Assembly: GCF_029760915.1 (NCBI RefSeq) | Contig: NZ_CP121685.1 | Span: 1,834,001-1,898,000 of the forward strand | Source: Olleya sp. YS | GTDB lineage: Bacteria; Bacteroidota; Bacteroidia; Flavobacteriales; Flavobacteriaceae | DNA length: 64,000 bases | Reading direction: 5' to 3' | Shown: positions 9,688 to 17,669 of the stretch, one piece after another | How the letters are laid out: every line of letters begins with the position of its first letter | Numbering within the stretch: the stretch's first letter is position 1 | Program-made: the position numbers and the translations under genes | The notes under the pieces: model-generated | The model's input: only the letters and a program-made list of their open reading frames with translations | Told to the model about the DNA's origin: nothing | Databases searched by the model: none

Positions 9688-10602
9688 ATGCTACAATTAA
9701 ACGTAAAAAACGAAACGTCAAGGCTTAGAGCTGTAGTTTTAGGGACTGCAGTTAGCAATGGTCCAACACCTAAATTAGAAGAGGCATACGACCCAAAATC
9801 GGCATTACATATTAAAGCAGGTACTTATCCTGTTGAAGCTGATATGGTTAAAGAAATAGAAGCAGTAGCTGCTGTTTTTAAAAAGTATGATGTCACAGTG
9901 TACAGACCAGAATTGATTAAAGATTGTAATCAGATTTTTGCACGTGATATTGCTTTTGTTATTGACGATGTATTAGTAAAAGCCAATATTTTACCCGATC
10001 GTGAAAACGAGCTAGAAGCCATACAATATGTCATAGATAAAATTAATCCAGAGAAAGTAATTCGTCCTCCAGAAGAAGTACATATAGAAGGCGGAGACGT
10101 GATGCTTTGGAACGATTATATTTTTATAGGTACATATAGAGGAGACGACTATGCAGATTATATTGTAGCTAGAACCAATCAAGAAGGTGTCGATTTTATT
10201 AAAAAAACCTTTCCGCATAAAAAAGTAAAGAGTTTTGATCTTAATAAGTCACAAACCAATCCTTATGATAATGCGTTGCATTTAGACTGTTGTTTTCAAC
10301 CTATTGGAACCAATAAAGCTATATTACACAAAGAAGGTTTTAGAGACCAATCTGAGTATGAGTGGTTACTAAATTATTTTGGTGAAGACAATTGTTTTAT
10401 TATCACAAAAGAAGAAATGTTTAATATGAATAGTAACATATTTAGTATTTCTGAAAATGTGATTATTTCCGAAAAAAACTTTACACGATTAAATTCGTGG
10501 TTGCGTAACAATGGATTTACAGTCGAAGAAGTCCCTTATGCCGAAATCGCTAAACAAGAAGGATTGCTGCGTTGTAGCACAATGCCTTTAATTAGGGATT
10601 AA
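9688..10602 (+). CDS. Dimethylarginine dimethylaminohydrolase-like protein (pentein superfamily)
   Basis: A 304-residue member of the amidinotransferase/DDAH fold, which acts on guanidino groups through a covalent Cys adduct. The expected catalytic set is visible: FARD (about 84-87), IEGGD (about 133-137), the His of ALHLDCCFQPI (about 198) and Cys296 in LLRCSTMPL. The substrate cannot be read from sequence: methylarginine, arginine and citrulline derivatives are possible. It follows gltA directly but with its own terminator-flanked unit. Family call is solid, exact reaction is not. Confidence 0.85.
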   Translation: MLQLNVKNETSRLRAVVLGTAVSNGPTPKLEEAYDPKSALHIKAGTYPVEADMVKEIEAVAAVFKKYDVTVYRPELIKDCNQIFARDIAFVIDDVLVKANILPDRENELEAIQYVIDKINPEKVIRPPEEVHIEGGDVMLWNDYIFIGTYRGDDYADYIVARTNQEGVDFIKKTFPHKKVKSFDLNKSQTNPYDNALHLDCCFQPIGTNKAILHKEGFRDQSEYEWLLNYFGEDNCFIITKEEMFNMNSNIFSISENVIISEKNFTRLNSWLRNNGFTVEEVPYAEIAKQEGLLRCSTMPLIRD

Positions 10603-10640
10603 TTAAATTCCTTTGAAAAAAGGAATCTTATATATCGAAA

Positions 10641-10678
10641 AAAACACCTATTTTAGAAATTAAATAGGTGTTTTTTTT
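10641..10678 (+). terminator. Intrinsic terminator after the DDAH-like gene
   Basis: Perfect 13-bp stem AAAACACCTATTT (10641-10653) / AAATAGGTGTTTT (10662-10674) with an eight-T run. The remaining 130 bases to the next (leftward) gene show nothing else I can support. Confidence 0.92.
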
Positions 10679-10809
10679 ATGATTTCGTTGAACGTGTTTG
10701 TATATGGTTTAAACACTAAAGTTAGCAAATAAAAACCGAATAGAAAATCCGAGAGGATTTTCGTAAGTAGACTAGAACTAGCAATAAATTATTTACGGTG
10801 TTGTATGCT

Positions 10810-11430
10810 TTACTTAATATCAACAGTCAATTTGGTTAATTCGCCTTTTTCAATTATTCCATTTAAATTTTCGTCAATTAAAATTGCTAGATAAAAAGTA
10901 GATAATTCAGTTTCTCTCATTGAAACATCTTTATTATTTAGATACAATCGATTAATTTCAAATTCTAATTTTCGGTATTCTTTTTCAGTTTTTAATAAGT
11001 TCAGTCTTTTACTATCAGAGTTTTCATAATTCAAGTAATGATGTCCGCTATTATTAAAAATCAAACTTTCATATTTTCCACTAGTGTCAGGTGCCATTCC
11101 AGAACCAAGTTCAAAACAAGGTAAATCTTGAGTTTTCATTCCGACTTTAATTTTCTCCAAGTCGTTTGGGTCAATAAAAGCTCCAATCTGTGTAGCATAA
11201 TATTTTTCAGTTACTGAATTATACTTTTTGTTATAAAATCTTAATGAGAATTGATCTTTATTTATCGCAATCGAACTAGTTCCTTTTGGGATGATTTTTT
11301 CATTCCCGTTTTGATAAAGAGTTATTTCAGCAGTTTTGGATTCATTCGTTGCGTTTTTCAGACTTTTACAAGATTGAGTCAAGACTAAAATTCCAATAAT
11401 TAAAATATGAAGTTTATTTGTGTTATTCAT
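10810..11430 (-). CDS. Hypothetical lipoprotein with EF-hand-like C-terminus
   Basis: A 206-residue protein with a signal peptide ending in the lipobox LTQSC (Cys20), so it is lipid-anchored. The body is not a family I recognise. Near the C-terminus DENLNGIIEKGEL fits a calcium-binding EF-hand loop (acidic or Asn ligands at 1, 3, 5 and Glu at 12). It stands alone, tail-to-tail with the DDAH-like gene and downstream of the TonB receptor by 132 bases, possibly in its transcript. Confidence 0.75.
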   Translation of the reverse strand: MNNTNKLHILIIGILVLTQSCKSLKNATNESKTAEITLYQNGNEKIIPKGTSSIAINKDQFSLRFYNKKYNSVTEKYYATQIGAFIDPNDLEKIKVGMKTQDLPCFELGSGMAPDTSGKYESLIFNNSGHHYLNYENSDSKRLNLLKTEKEYRKLEFEINRLYLNNKDVSMRETELSTFYLAILIDENLNGIIEKGELTKLTVDIK

Positions 11431-11562
11431 TTTCTGGTATTGCTTACAACTTATATGATATAAAAATGTTTTAATACTTCGACAAGCTCAGAACAAGTGT
11501 TTTTTATCAGTCGTTCAACGAAGTTAGTTGAAAAAAATAACAAAATCAAACTTGCTAAATAT

Positions 11563-13839
11563 CTAAAACTTAACCCTAAAACTAACATTTGGTGTTAGTC
11601 CCAACGATACGTTTTCTACTTTATTAACTTGACCGTTGTTATTGATGTAGTAGGTGTTTAAACTATTTTTTTGATCTAAAATATTCCAAATAGAGACTCC
11701 AGCTACTGCTTTGTAGTTTCCTAATTTAAATTGGTACGTTGCAGACACGTCTGTTCTTAAATAATCTGCTAATCGGCTACTGTTAGGTGCTTGATAATTT
11801 ATGGTATTACCAGTTATTGGGTTGTTAGTATTAGGTTTTGTAAATGGTCTTCCAGAGTGCCAATTAATACCTAAAGCCAGTTTTAACTGCCTCCATTGGT
11901 AAGTACTACCATAATTAATTTGATGTTGCACATCAAAATTATTAGGAAATGGATTTCCGTTATTTAAAGCATTAAACGTGTAGTTATTACTACTATAACT
12001 GTAACTTAACCAAGAGCTAAAGGCATCAAGTTGTTTGTTAATAAGCACATCAATCCCTTTAATGTTATAACTACCAATAGCATTTAAAAACTGATACTGG
12101 TTTTGGAAACCTTGACTTCTACTAATTATACCATCTACTTGTTTAACATAGGCTTCTGCGCTAATCAGTAATTTATTTTTATTGTAACTTAATCCTAAAC
12201 TGGCTTGTTTACTTTTAATAATTGGGATGGTATTTTTATTGGCTAAAACCCATCTTCGGGTTTCTACACCTAAAAAATCGTTTTGTAAATCTATAAGTTG
12301 TGAGGTACTTTGACTTTTATATTCAGCAGAAAATTCTGCTCTAAAATGCTCTAGAAAACGCTGACTTACATATACTCTAGGTTCTGTTGTAGAAATATTA
12401 AATTTTCTGAAATAATTATGTCGTAACCCTATTTTAATTAACGTGTTTTTATTTTTAGAGTTAAACACTGTTTCCGCGTAAGCGCTATAAGTACGAAGCA
12501 CGCGTTTGATATCTCGTTTAAAAAAAGGCGAGTTAACCTCTTCTAAATTACTAATACCGACTTCGTCAAACTGAACACCTCCAAATAAAGATAATGCTGT
12601 GTTTAAATTATAGTCTGCGTCAATTTTTAATCCATTATTAATGACCTTATTTTCTTGTATCAAACGTTGGTTGTTAGCAATATCAAATTCTGAAGATTTT
12701 AAGTCGTAGTTAGAATAATACGCTTGTGCTGATGTCCTGAATTTAGAATTCCATAGTCGTTGATAGTGTAAACCAGAAGCACGATTTTGTTGTTTTAATT
12801 GATTGGTTTTATTCTGCGTATCTGTAGATTGGTTATTGTTTTTGTTATAATCTAACTGGTTAAACACATTAAATAATGTAAAACGTAATTTATCTTTTTG
12901 ACCAATATCGTGCAATAATTTTAATGAAATATCACTAAATCGAAACGTTTGATTATTAGACGTAGACACTTGATTGTCTGTCACATCTGAATCTTGAAAC
13001 ACACGATTGAAATATTGATTGTAAGTTGGTGTATTTAATACATCAGTTATAGATCGTCGTGTTGCTAACTGTAATTGTGTGTGTTTTGCCAACGGAATAA
13101 CTGCAAAGCCATCTGCTGTAATCATGTTTAAACCAAGTCCAGCACTAAATGCGTCGTTAGTATCATCAGACAATTGCATGTCGACAACACTTGACACACC
13201 ATCTCCATATTTGGCGCTTGTTCCGTTTTTTATGATGTCTACATTTTTAGTTAAATACGGATTAAATGCAGAAATCAACCCAAAAAAATGACCAGATTGA
13301 TACATTTTTATACCATCATACAAGATTAGGTTTTGGTCATGTGTACCACCTCTAACATTTATATTAGACACGGTTTCGTCAACACTCAAAACTCCAGGAA
13401 GTGCTTGAATGGTTTGTAACACGTCAGGTTCTATTAATCCTGGTAAAATCCCGAATAGCTTAGGTTTTATAGTGATGTTACCAGACTTATTTTTGCTAAT
13501 TCCAGTTGTTAAATAGTTGGAAACAATAACTTCATCTAGGTTTTGAATAGAAAAACTATTAGCAATACTAGAAATTGTTATAAAGTGTGAGTCTAATATG
13601 TTGAATTTTAAAGTGGTCTGCGTTTCAAATTTTGTCAAGATAGTATCTAAATCGTCTTTAGTATCAAGCTCAACCATAACTCCTTTTATAGTTTGGTCTG
13701 CATAAGAAAAACTCACTTTAAATTGTTGTTCTACTATAGAAAGCGCATCAAGAAGTGGTAAAGTTTTATTTTGGGCATACGTAGAGAAGCTACTTAAAAA
13801 TACAATTAAAAATAGAGCGATTTTTAACGATTTACTCAC
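11563..13839 (-). CDS. TonB-dependent outer-membrane receptor with N-terminal signalling (STN) domain
   Basis: A 758-residue receptor. After a signal peptide (cut after TYAQ) comes an STN-type domain (about residues 25-90) that contacts the FecR anti-sigma, then the plug (LPGVLSVDETVSNINVRGG, YDGIKMYQSGHFFG) and a 22-strand-type barrel ending in an aromatic Phe (FRVKF). The start codon is GTG at 13839-13837, and it overlaps the last 8 bases of the fecR-like gene, so translation is probably coupled. There is no SusD partner and no siderophore or sugar gene nearby; the ligand is unknown. Confidence 0.92.
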   Translation of the reverse strand: MSKSLKIALFLIVFLSSFSTYAQNKTLPLLDALSIVEQQFKVSFSYADQTIKGVMVELDTKDDLDTILTKFETQTTLKFNILDSHFITISSIANSFSIQNLDEVIVSNYLTTGISKNKSGNITIKPKLFGILPGLIEPDVLQTIQALPGVLSVDETVSNINVRGGTHDQNLILYDGIKMYQSGHFFGLISAFNPYLTKNVDIIKNGTSAKYGDGVSSVVDMQLSDDTNDAFSAGLGLNMITADGFAVIPLAKHTQLQLATRRSITDVLNTPTYNQYFNRVFQDSDVTDNQVSTSNNQTFRFSDISLKLLHDIGQKDKLRFTLFNVFNQLDYNKNNNQSTDTQNKTNQLKQQNRASGLHYQRLWNSKFRTSAQAYYSNYDLKSSEFDIANNQRLIQENKVINNGLKIDADYNLNTALSLFGGVQFDEVGISNLEEVNSPFFKRDIKRVLRTYSAYAETVFNSKNKNTLIKIGLRHNYFRKFNISTTEPRVYVSQRFLEHFRAEFSAEYKSQSTSQLIDLQNDFLGVETRRWVLANKNTIPIIKSKQASLGLSYNKNKLLISAEAYVKQVDGIISRSQGFQNQYQFLNAIGSYNIKGIDVLINKQLDAFSSWLSYSYSSNNYTFNALNNGNPFPNNFDVQHQINYGSTYQWRQLKLALGINWHSGRPFTKPNTNNPITGNTINYQAPNSSRLADYLRTDVSATYQFKLGNYKAVAGVSIWNILDQKNSLNTYYINNNGQVNKVENVSLGLTPNVSFRVKF

Positions 13840-14731
13840 GCGTTAAAATAATAGTGTTATTAGTTTTTTTAAACTGTAATTGTAATGGTTCGGTTATAGA
13901 TTTAAGCGCAATATTGATATCGTTGTGCGTAAATTTTCCCGAAAACAATGTACTAGTTTGTATAGTATTAACTTCAATTTTTACATTGTATTGTCTTTCA
14001 AATTCTGCTAATACTTCGCTTAAAGGTACGCTAATAAAACTACTTACGTTATTTAACCAGTCTGGTTGTGTGTTTTTAGAGGGTTGTGTTTCTATTATTT
14101 GTCCATCAATAATAACAAAAGAATCACCAGTCTTTAAATTAGTTTTTCCAGTGTTATAGTTAATCTGCACTTCGCCTTCAAAGCAATTTACTTCAAAATA
14201 ATTTGGACGTTGTTTTATATTAAATTCTGTACCAACAACAGTGACTATACCAGCATCTGTCACGACCTTAAAAGTACTGCCTTGTGTGACTTTAAAAAAG
14301 GCTTCACCTGTTAGATTTATAGAACGATTAGTGGTGTTCCAATCGTTTTTATTAAAACTAATTTTTGATAATGCGTTTAAATTAACTTGGGAGTCATCTG
14401 GTAATTCTACCTGAGTTTTTTCAGCAAATTGAGTAGCAAAAGTAGTATCTAAAGTAGTTGTATAATAGTAAGTCCCAAAACAAATAGCTAAAATAGCTGC
14501 CACTTTTAATAGAGGTTTTATCCAATTAATTTTTGTGGATTTTTTAGCTTCAATTTTGGATAAAACGGTTTGTAAAGCGTCATCAGTATTATACTCTGGT
14601 GCTTTAAAACCTTGGCTATAGTCTGATAATTTAACCAAAGCCTCATAATCTTCAAGCGCTTTAAAAGCTTCAAGTTCTTGCGGACTCAGGTCATTATCCA
14701 ACCATTTTAATATTAATTCTTCTTTATTCAT
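13832..14731 (-). CDS. FecR-type anti-sigma factor
   Basis: A 299-residue single-pass membrane regulator. Cytoplasmic N-terminus (about 1-70) begins MNKEELILKWLDNDLSPQE, one TM helix lies at about 72-90, then the periplasmic FecR domain (LPDDSQVNLNALSKISF, GEAFFKV, GTEFNI) and a C-terminal domain of the DUF4974 type (SEVLAEFERQYNVKIE to the end) that meets the receptor's STN domain. It is 47 bases downstream of the sigma gene. Confidence 0.95.
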   Translation of the reverse strand: MNKEELILKWLDNDLSPQELEAFKALEDYEALVKLSDYSQGFKAPEYNTDDALQTVLSKIEAKKSTKINWIKPLLKVAAILAICFGTYYYTTTLDTTFATQFAEKTQVELPDDSQVNLNALSKISFNKNDWNTTNRSINLTGEAFFKVTQGSTFKVVTDAGIVTVVGTEFNIKQRPNYFEVNCFEGEVQINYNTGKTNLKTGDSFVIIDGQIIETQPSKNTQPDWLNNVSSFISVPLSEVLAEFERQYNVKIEVNTIQTSTLFSGKFTHNDINIALKSITEPLQLQFKKTNNTIILTRE

Positions 14732-14778
14732 TAGTATGTAATTCAGATATATAACAGTTAGGTTTAAATATTTCCTAC

Positions 14779-15294
14779 CTATATACCTTCTATTTCTTCT
14801 CTTAATTTTTTTAAAGCACCATAAATTCGTTTTTCTACCGCTTTAGTGCTAATGTCTAATAACTGTGCAATCTCTTTAAAGCGTTTTCCTTCTACACGAT
14901 TCATTAAAAAAGCAATACGTTGTGCTTCTGTTAAATTAGCAATTGCCTGTTCTAATTTTTTACGATACTCGTCTTCCTGCATTAAAAATTCCGGAGACTC
15001 ATTGGTCTGATTAGTGCGTTTTAGTTTTTGATGTTTTAGTACTACTTTTTGATGCGCAGCTTCATTTAACATTAAATTATTAGCAATAGTAAATACATAA
15101 CTTTTGGCTTTATCAGGACTCACTTTTTTACAGTTTTCCCAAAGTTTAATAAAGGCTTCTTGCGCTTTGTCTTCTGGATTTAACCTATCTCCAAACTTAT
15201 AATACAAAAAGTCATGAAGGTTTTTGGCGTGTCGCTTAAAAAACGCTTCAAATTTTATTTTATCACAAATATTATCGTGTAACGATTGAGCCAT
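14779..15294 (-). CDS. ECF RNA polymerase sigma factor (FecI-like)
   Basis: A 171-residue sigma-70 family protein with region 2 (FFKRHAKNLHDFLYYKF, AQEAFIKLWEN) and region 4 (LTEAQRIAFLMNRVEGKRFKEIAQLLDIS followed by TKAVEKRI). The preferred start is ATG at 15294; reading could begin at an in-frame TTG 21 bases earlier but that adds no family residues. With the FecR and STN-receptor genes it forms a complete cell-surface signalling operon. Confidence 0.95.
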   Translation of the reverse strand: MAQSLHDNICDKIKFEAFFKRHAKNLHDFLYYKFGDRLNPEDKAQEAFIKLWENCKKVSPDKAKSYVFTIANNLMLNEAAHQKVVLKHQKLKRTNQTNESPEFLMQEDEYRKKLEQAIANLTEAQRIAFLMNRVEGKRFKEIAQLLDISTKAVEKRIYGALKKLREEIEGI

Positions 15295-15371
15295 ACATGT
15301 TTTAATGTATTGCAAAATAGAAATATTTTTTTTGAATATAGGGTAGGAATTTTTTAAAAAGAGATGTTTTA

Positions 15372-15421
15372 TTAATGAAGACTAAAAAATAGCTATGAAA
15401 AAGATTTTTCGTCTTCATTAA
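15372..15421. promoter_or_regulatory. 11-bp perfect inverted repeat between the divergent sigma and lipoprotein genes
   Basis: TTAATGAAGAC (15372-15382) is exactly mirrored by GTCTTCATTAA (15411-15421) over a 28-base spacer. Inside it GAAAAA-GA-TTTTTC (15397-15410) is a second palindrome. The same 11 bases thus face each gene, 27 bases before the lipoprotein ATG and about 78 bases before the sigma ATG. It may be an operator or a pair of matching promoter elements. Confidence 0.6.
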
Positions 15422-15448
15422 ACAACCCAAACTCAAAACCAAATAGTT

Positions 15449-17485
15449 ATGACTATTAAGAAATTCCTTTTTTTGTCCCTAAGCGTATTAACTGTTTTAA
15501 TGTCTTGTCAAAACGAAGAGACCAACATTGCAAATCCACAACAAGACGATATTATTGATAGCAATTCGCTAACTGCCAATTTAATGACCAGAACTGCTTT
15601 AAATGATGGCTCGACCGATAACATTATTGATTATGCCAATTGCTTAGAAGTTGTATTACCTGTAACAGTTACTGCAAATGGAGTTACTATTACCATAGAA
15701 AGTTATACAGATTATAATGCATTAGAAGCACTCTTAGATGCTTTTACAAATGATGAAGATGAAGTAGAAATCACGTTTCCTATTACTGTAATTTTAAACG
15801 ATTATACAGAACTAGTCATTAACAATCAAGCAGAATTAGAAGCTCAAATAGAAAATTGTAATGGCGAAAATGAATACGATGATGATATCGAGTGTATCGA
15901 CTTTCAGTATCCTATAAGTTTCTCAATTTACAATACAGATTTTCAAGTTATTGAAACCATAACTATTAATAACGATGAAGCCTTGTACAACTTTTTACAA
16001 TCTTTAAATGGACCTGTTTTAGCAAGTCTTAACTTTCCAGTAACCTTAGTTTTGGCTAATGGCGAAACTATTGAAGTAAATAGCAATCAAGAATTAGAAG
16101 TAGCTATTAGTGACGCTGAAGATGATTGTGATGAGGATGATGATTACGATTATGATGATGACGATTGTAATGAAGAATCTATTGAATTAGCGTTAAAGGA
16201 GTGCTTATGGGAAATTACAAGCTACAATACAACAGATTATTTTAATGATTACTACTTAGATTTTAATGCTAATTATGAGTTTACAGTAACTTATAATGGC
16301 AATATTTTACACGATGGGACTTGGGCTGTAAGTGAGAATAGTGTAGGTGAGTTTGTATTAGACTTTGGAACCAACTGGCAAGATTTAAATGGTGCTTGGG
16401 TTATAGAAAACTGTAATGATTTGGATGAGTTTAATTTATACAATATGAGCATACAATCTACAATGCAAATTGAACAAGTATGTGATGTTAACTCAAGTTC
16501 TTTAGGTTGTTTGGAAGCTAATGCAATAGTATTGTGTGATGAAAATAATGATGGTGTTGAAGTTTTTAATCTGTATGAGGGATTAAGTAATATTGACGGT
16601 TGTACAATCAATAGTGCAGTTGTTGTTAGTTACCATATGACATTATCAGACGCTGAGACAAATATAAATCCTATTCCTAGCGTGACATCCTTTACTAATA
16701 CTGTAAATCCGCAAGTCGTATATGTTAGAGTAGAGGTTTTAAATAACCCTAGCCAATTTGAGATTTTAGAAATAGAATTAATTTTAGAGGACTGTTCAAT
16801 GTCAACCTGTACGGAAGGAGATGTTGACGGTACATTACAAAATTGCGAATGGACATTTACAAGTTATGCAGGAAGTGATTTTGGTATGTTTAATATAAAC
16901 TTTACAAGCTTGACAGATGCAGTTATTTATATGCCAAACGGAAATGAAGAATATACCATGAATTGGTCTACTTCTCAAGGTGCCAATGGAGTAGAAGTAA
17001 CATTTTCTAATATTTCTGGAGGTAATGTACAGGTTTTAAATGGAACGTATATAGTAGTTGAATGTACAGGAGAACAACTAATTTTGCATGATGTAAGTAA
17101 TAGTAATAATGAAGTAGTTTTAGATATAGATTGTACAGGTAATTCGTCGTCATGTACAGAATCTGACGTAGAAACTTATTTGCAAAATTGTATATGGAAT
17201 ACCGTAAACTTAGATGGAAGTGATAGTCTAATACATTTTGATTTAGACTTTAACGCTAATAATGATTTATCGATAACCAACGCAACAACAAATCAAACTT
17301 ACTCTGGTTATTGGAATGTATCAATTACAGCATCAGGAAGTATTTTGTTAGAATTAGCAAATATAAATGGTCCTAACATTCAAGCAATATCTGGATATTG
17401 GGATGTAGTAGAATGTGATTCAGATAGATTACAATTTACAAACGATAATAATGCCATATTTGTTATTGAGCAAGATTGCAATTAA
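15449..17485 (+). CDS. Large acidic multi-module surface-type lipoprotein
   Basis: A 678-residue lipoprotein (lipobox VLMSC, Cys20), with QNEE after the Cys, resembling the acidic export signals of surface lipoproteins in this phylum. Modules in order: two copies of a roughly 75-residue unit with PVTV/PITV and LEALLD/LYNFLQ (about 47-230), an Asp/Glu run (about 222-245), a lipocalin-like unit (LKECLWEITSYNT), one adhesin-type repeat (CDENNDGVEVFNL to NPQVVYVRVEV, about 355-440), then two more lipocalin-like units (LQNCEWTFTSY, LQNCIWNTVNL). I do not know its function. It is divergent from the sigma operon and may be its target. Confidence 0.8.
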   Translation: MTIKKFLFLSLSVLTVLMSCQNEETNIANPQQDDIIDSNSLTANLMTRTALNDGSTDNIIDYANCLEVVLPVTVTANGVTITIESYTDYNALEALLDAFTNDEDEVEITFPITVILNDYTELVINNQAELEAQIENCNGENEYDDDIECIDFQYPISFSIYNTDFQVIETITINNDEALYNFLQSLNGPVLASLNFPVTLVLANGETIEVNSNQELEVAISDAEDDCDEDDDYDYDDDDCNEESIELALKECLWEITSYNTTDYFNDYYLDFNANYEFTVTYNGNILHDGTWAVSENSVGEFVLDFGTNWQDLNGAWVIENCNDLDEFNLYNMSIQSTMQIEQVCDVNSSSLGCLEANAIVLCDENNDGVEVFNLYEGLSNIDGCTINSAVVVSYHMTLSDAETNINPIPSVTSFTNTVNPQVVYVRVEVLNNPSQFEILEIELILEDCSMSTCTEGDVDGTLQNCEWTFTSYAGSDFGMFNINFTSLTDAVIYMPNGNEEYTMNWSTSQGANGVEVTFSNISGGNVQVLNGTYIVVECTGEQLILHDVSNSNNEVVLDIDCTGNSSSCTESDVETYLQNCIWNTVNLDGSDSLIHFDLDFNANNDLSITNATTNQTYSGYWNVSITASGSILLELANINGPNIQAISGYWDVVECDSDRLQFTNDNNAIFVIEQDCN

Positions 17486-17523
17486 AATTTAGTTTTAGTT
17501 AAGTTTGATTATTAATTAATATT

Positions 17524-17554
17524 AAAAGGTTGCTAATTTTAGCAGCCTTTTTTT
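17524..17554 (+). terminator. Intrinsic terminator after the acidic lipoprotein
   Basis: Stem AAAAGG-TGCT / AGCA-CCTTTT with one unpaired base on each side, then a T-run. Confidence 0.8.
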
Positions 17555-17600
17555 ATGGAATTATTTGTAGGCTAAACTTCGTAAATACGCATCAAATTCC

Positions 17601-17608
17601 TATTTTTG
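17601..17608 (+). promoter_or_regulatory. Promoter -7 box of ffh
   Basis: TATTTTTG matches TAnnTTTG. The leader to the ATG at 17670 is about 55 bases and carries an ACTG-rich segment (17626-17660) resembling the repeat that follows the four-helix-bundle gene. Confidence 0.55.
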
Positions 17609-17669
17609 CCAATCATAAACAACGAGTCAGACTAGTTACTACTTACTGACTACTGAACACTAAATAAAC

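Noticed and set aside
15295-15315. Extending the ECF sigma factor to an upstream TTG
   Set aside because: The seven added residues have no family match, and an ATG is available at 15294.
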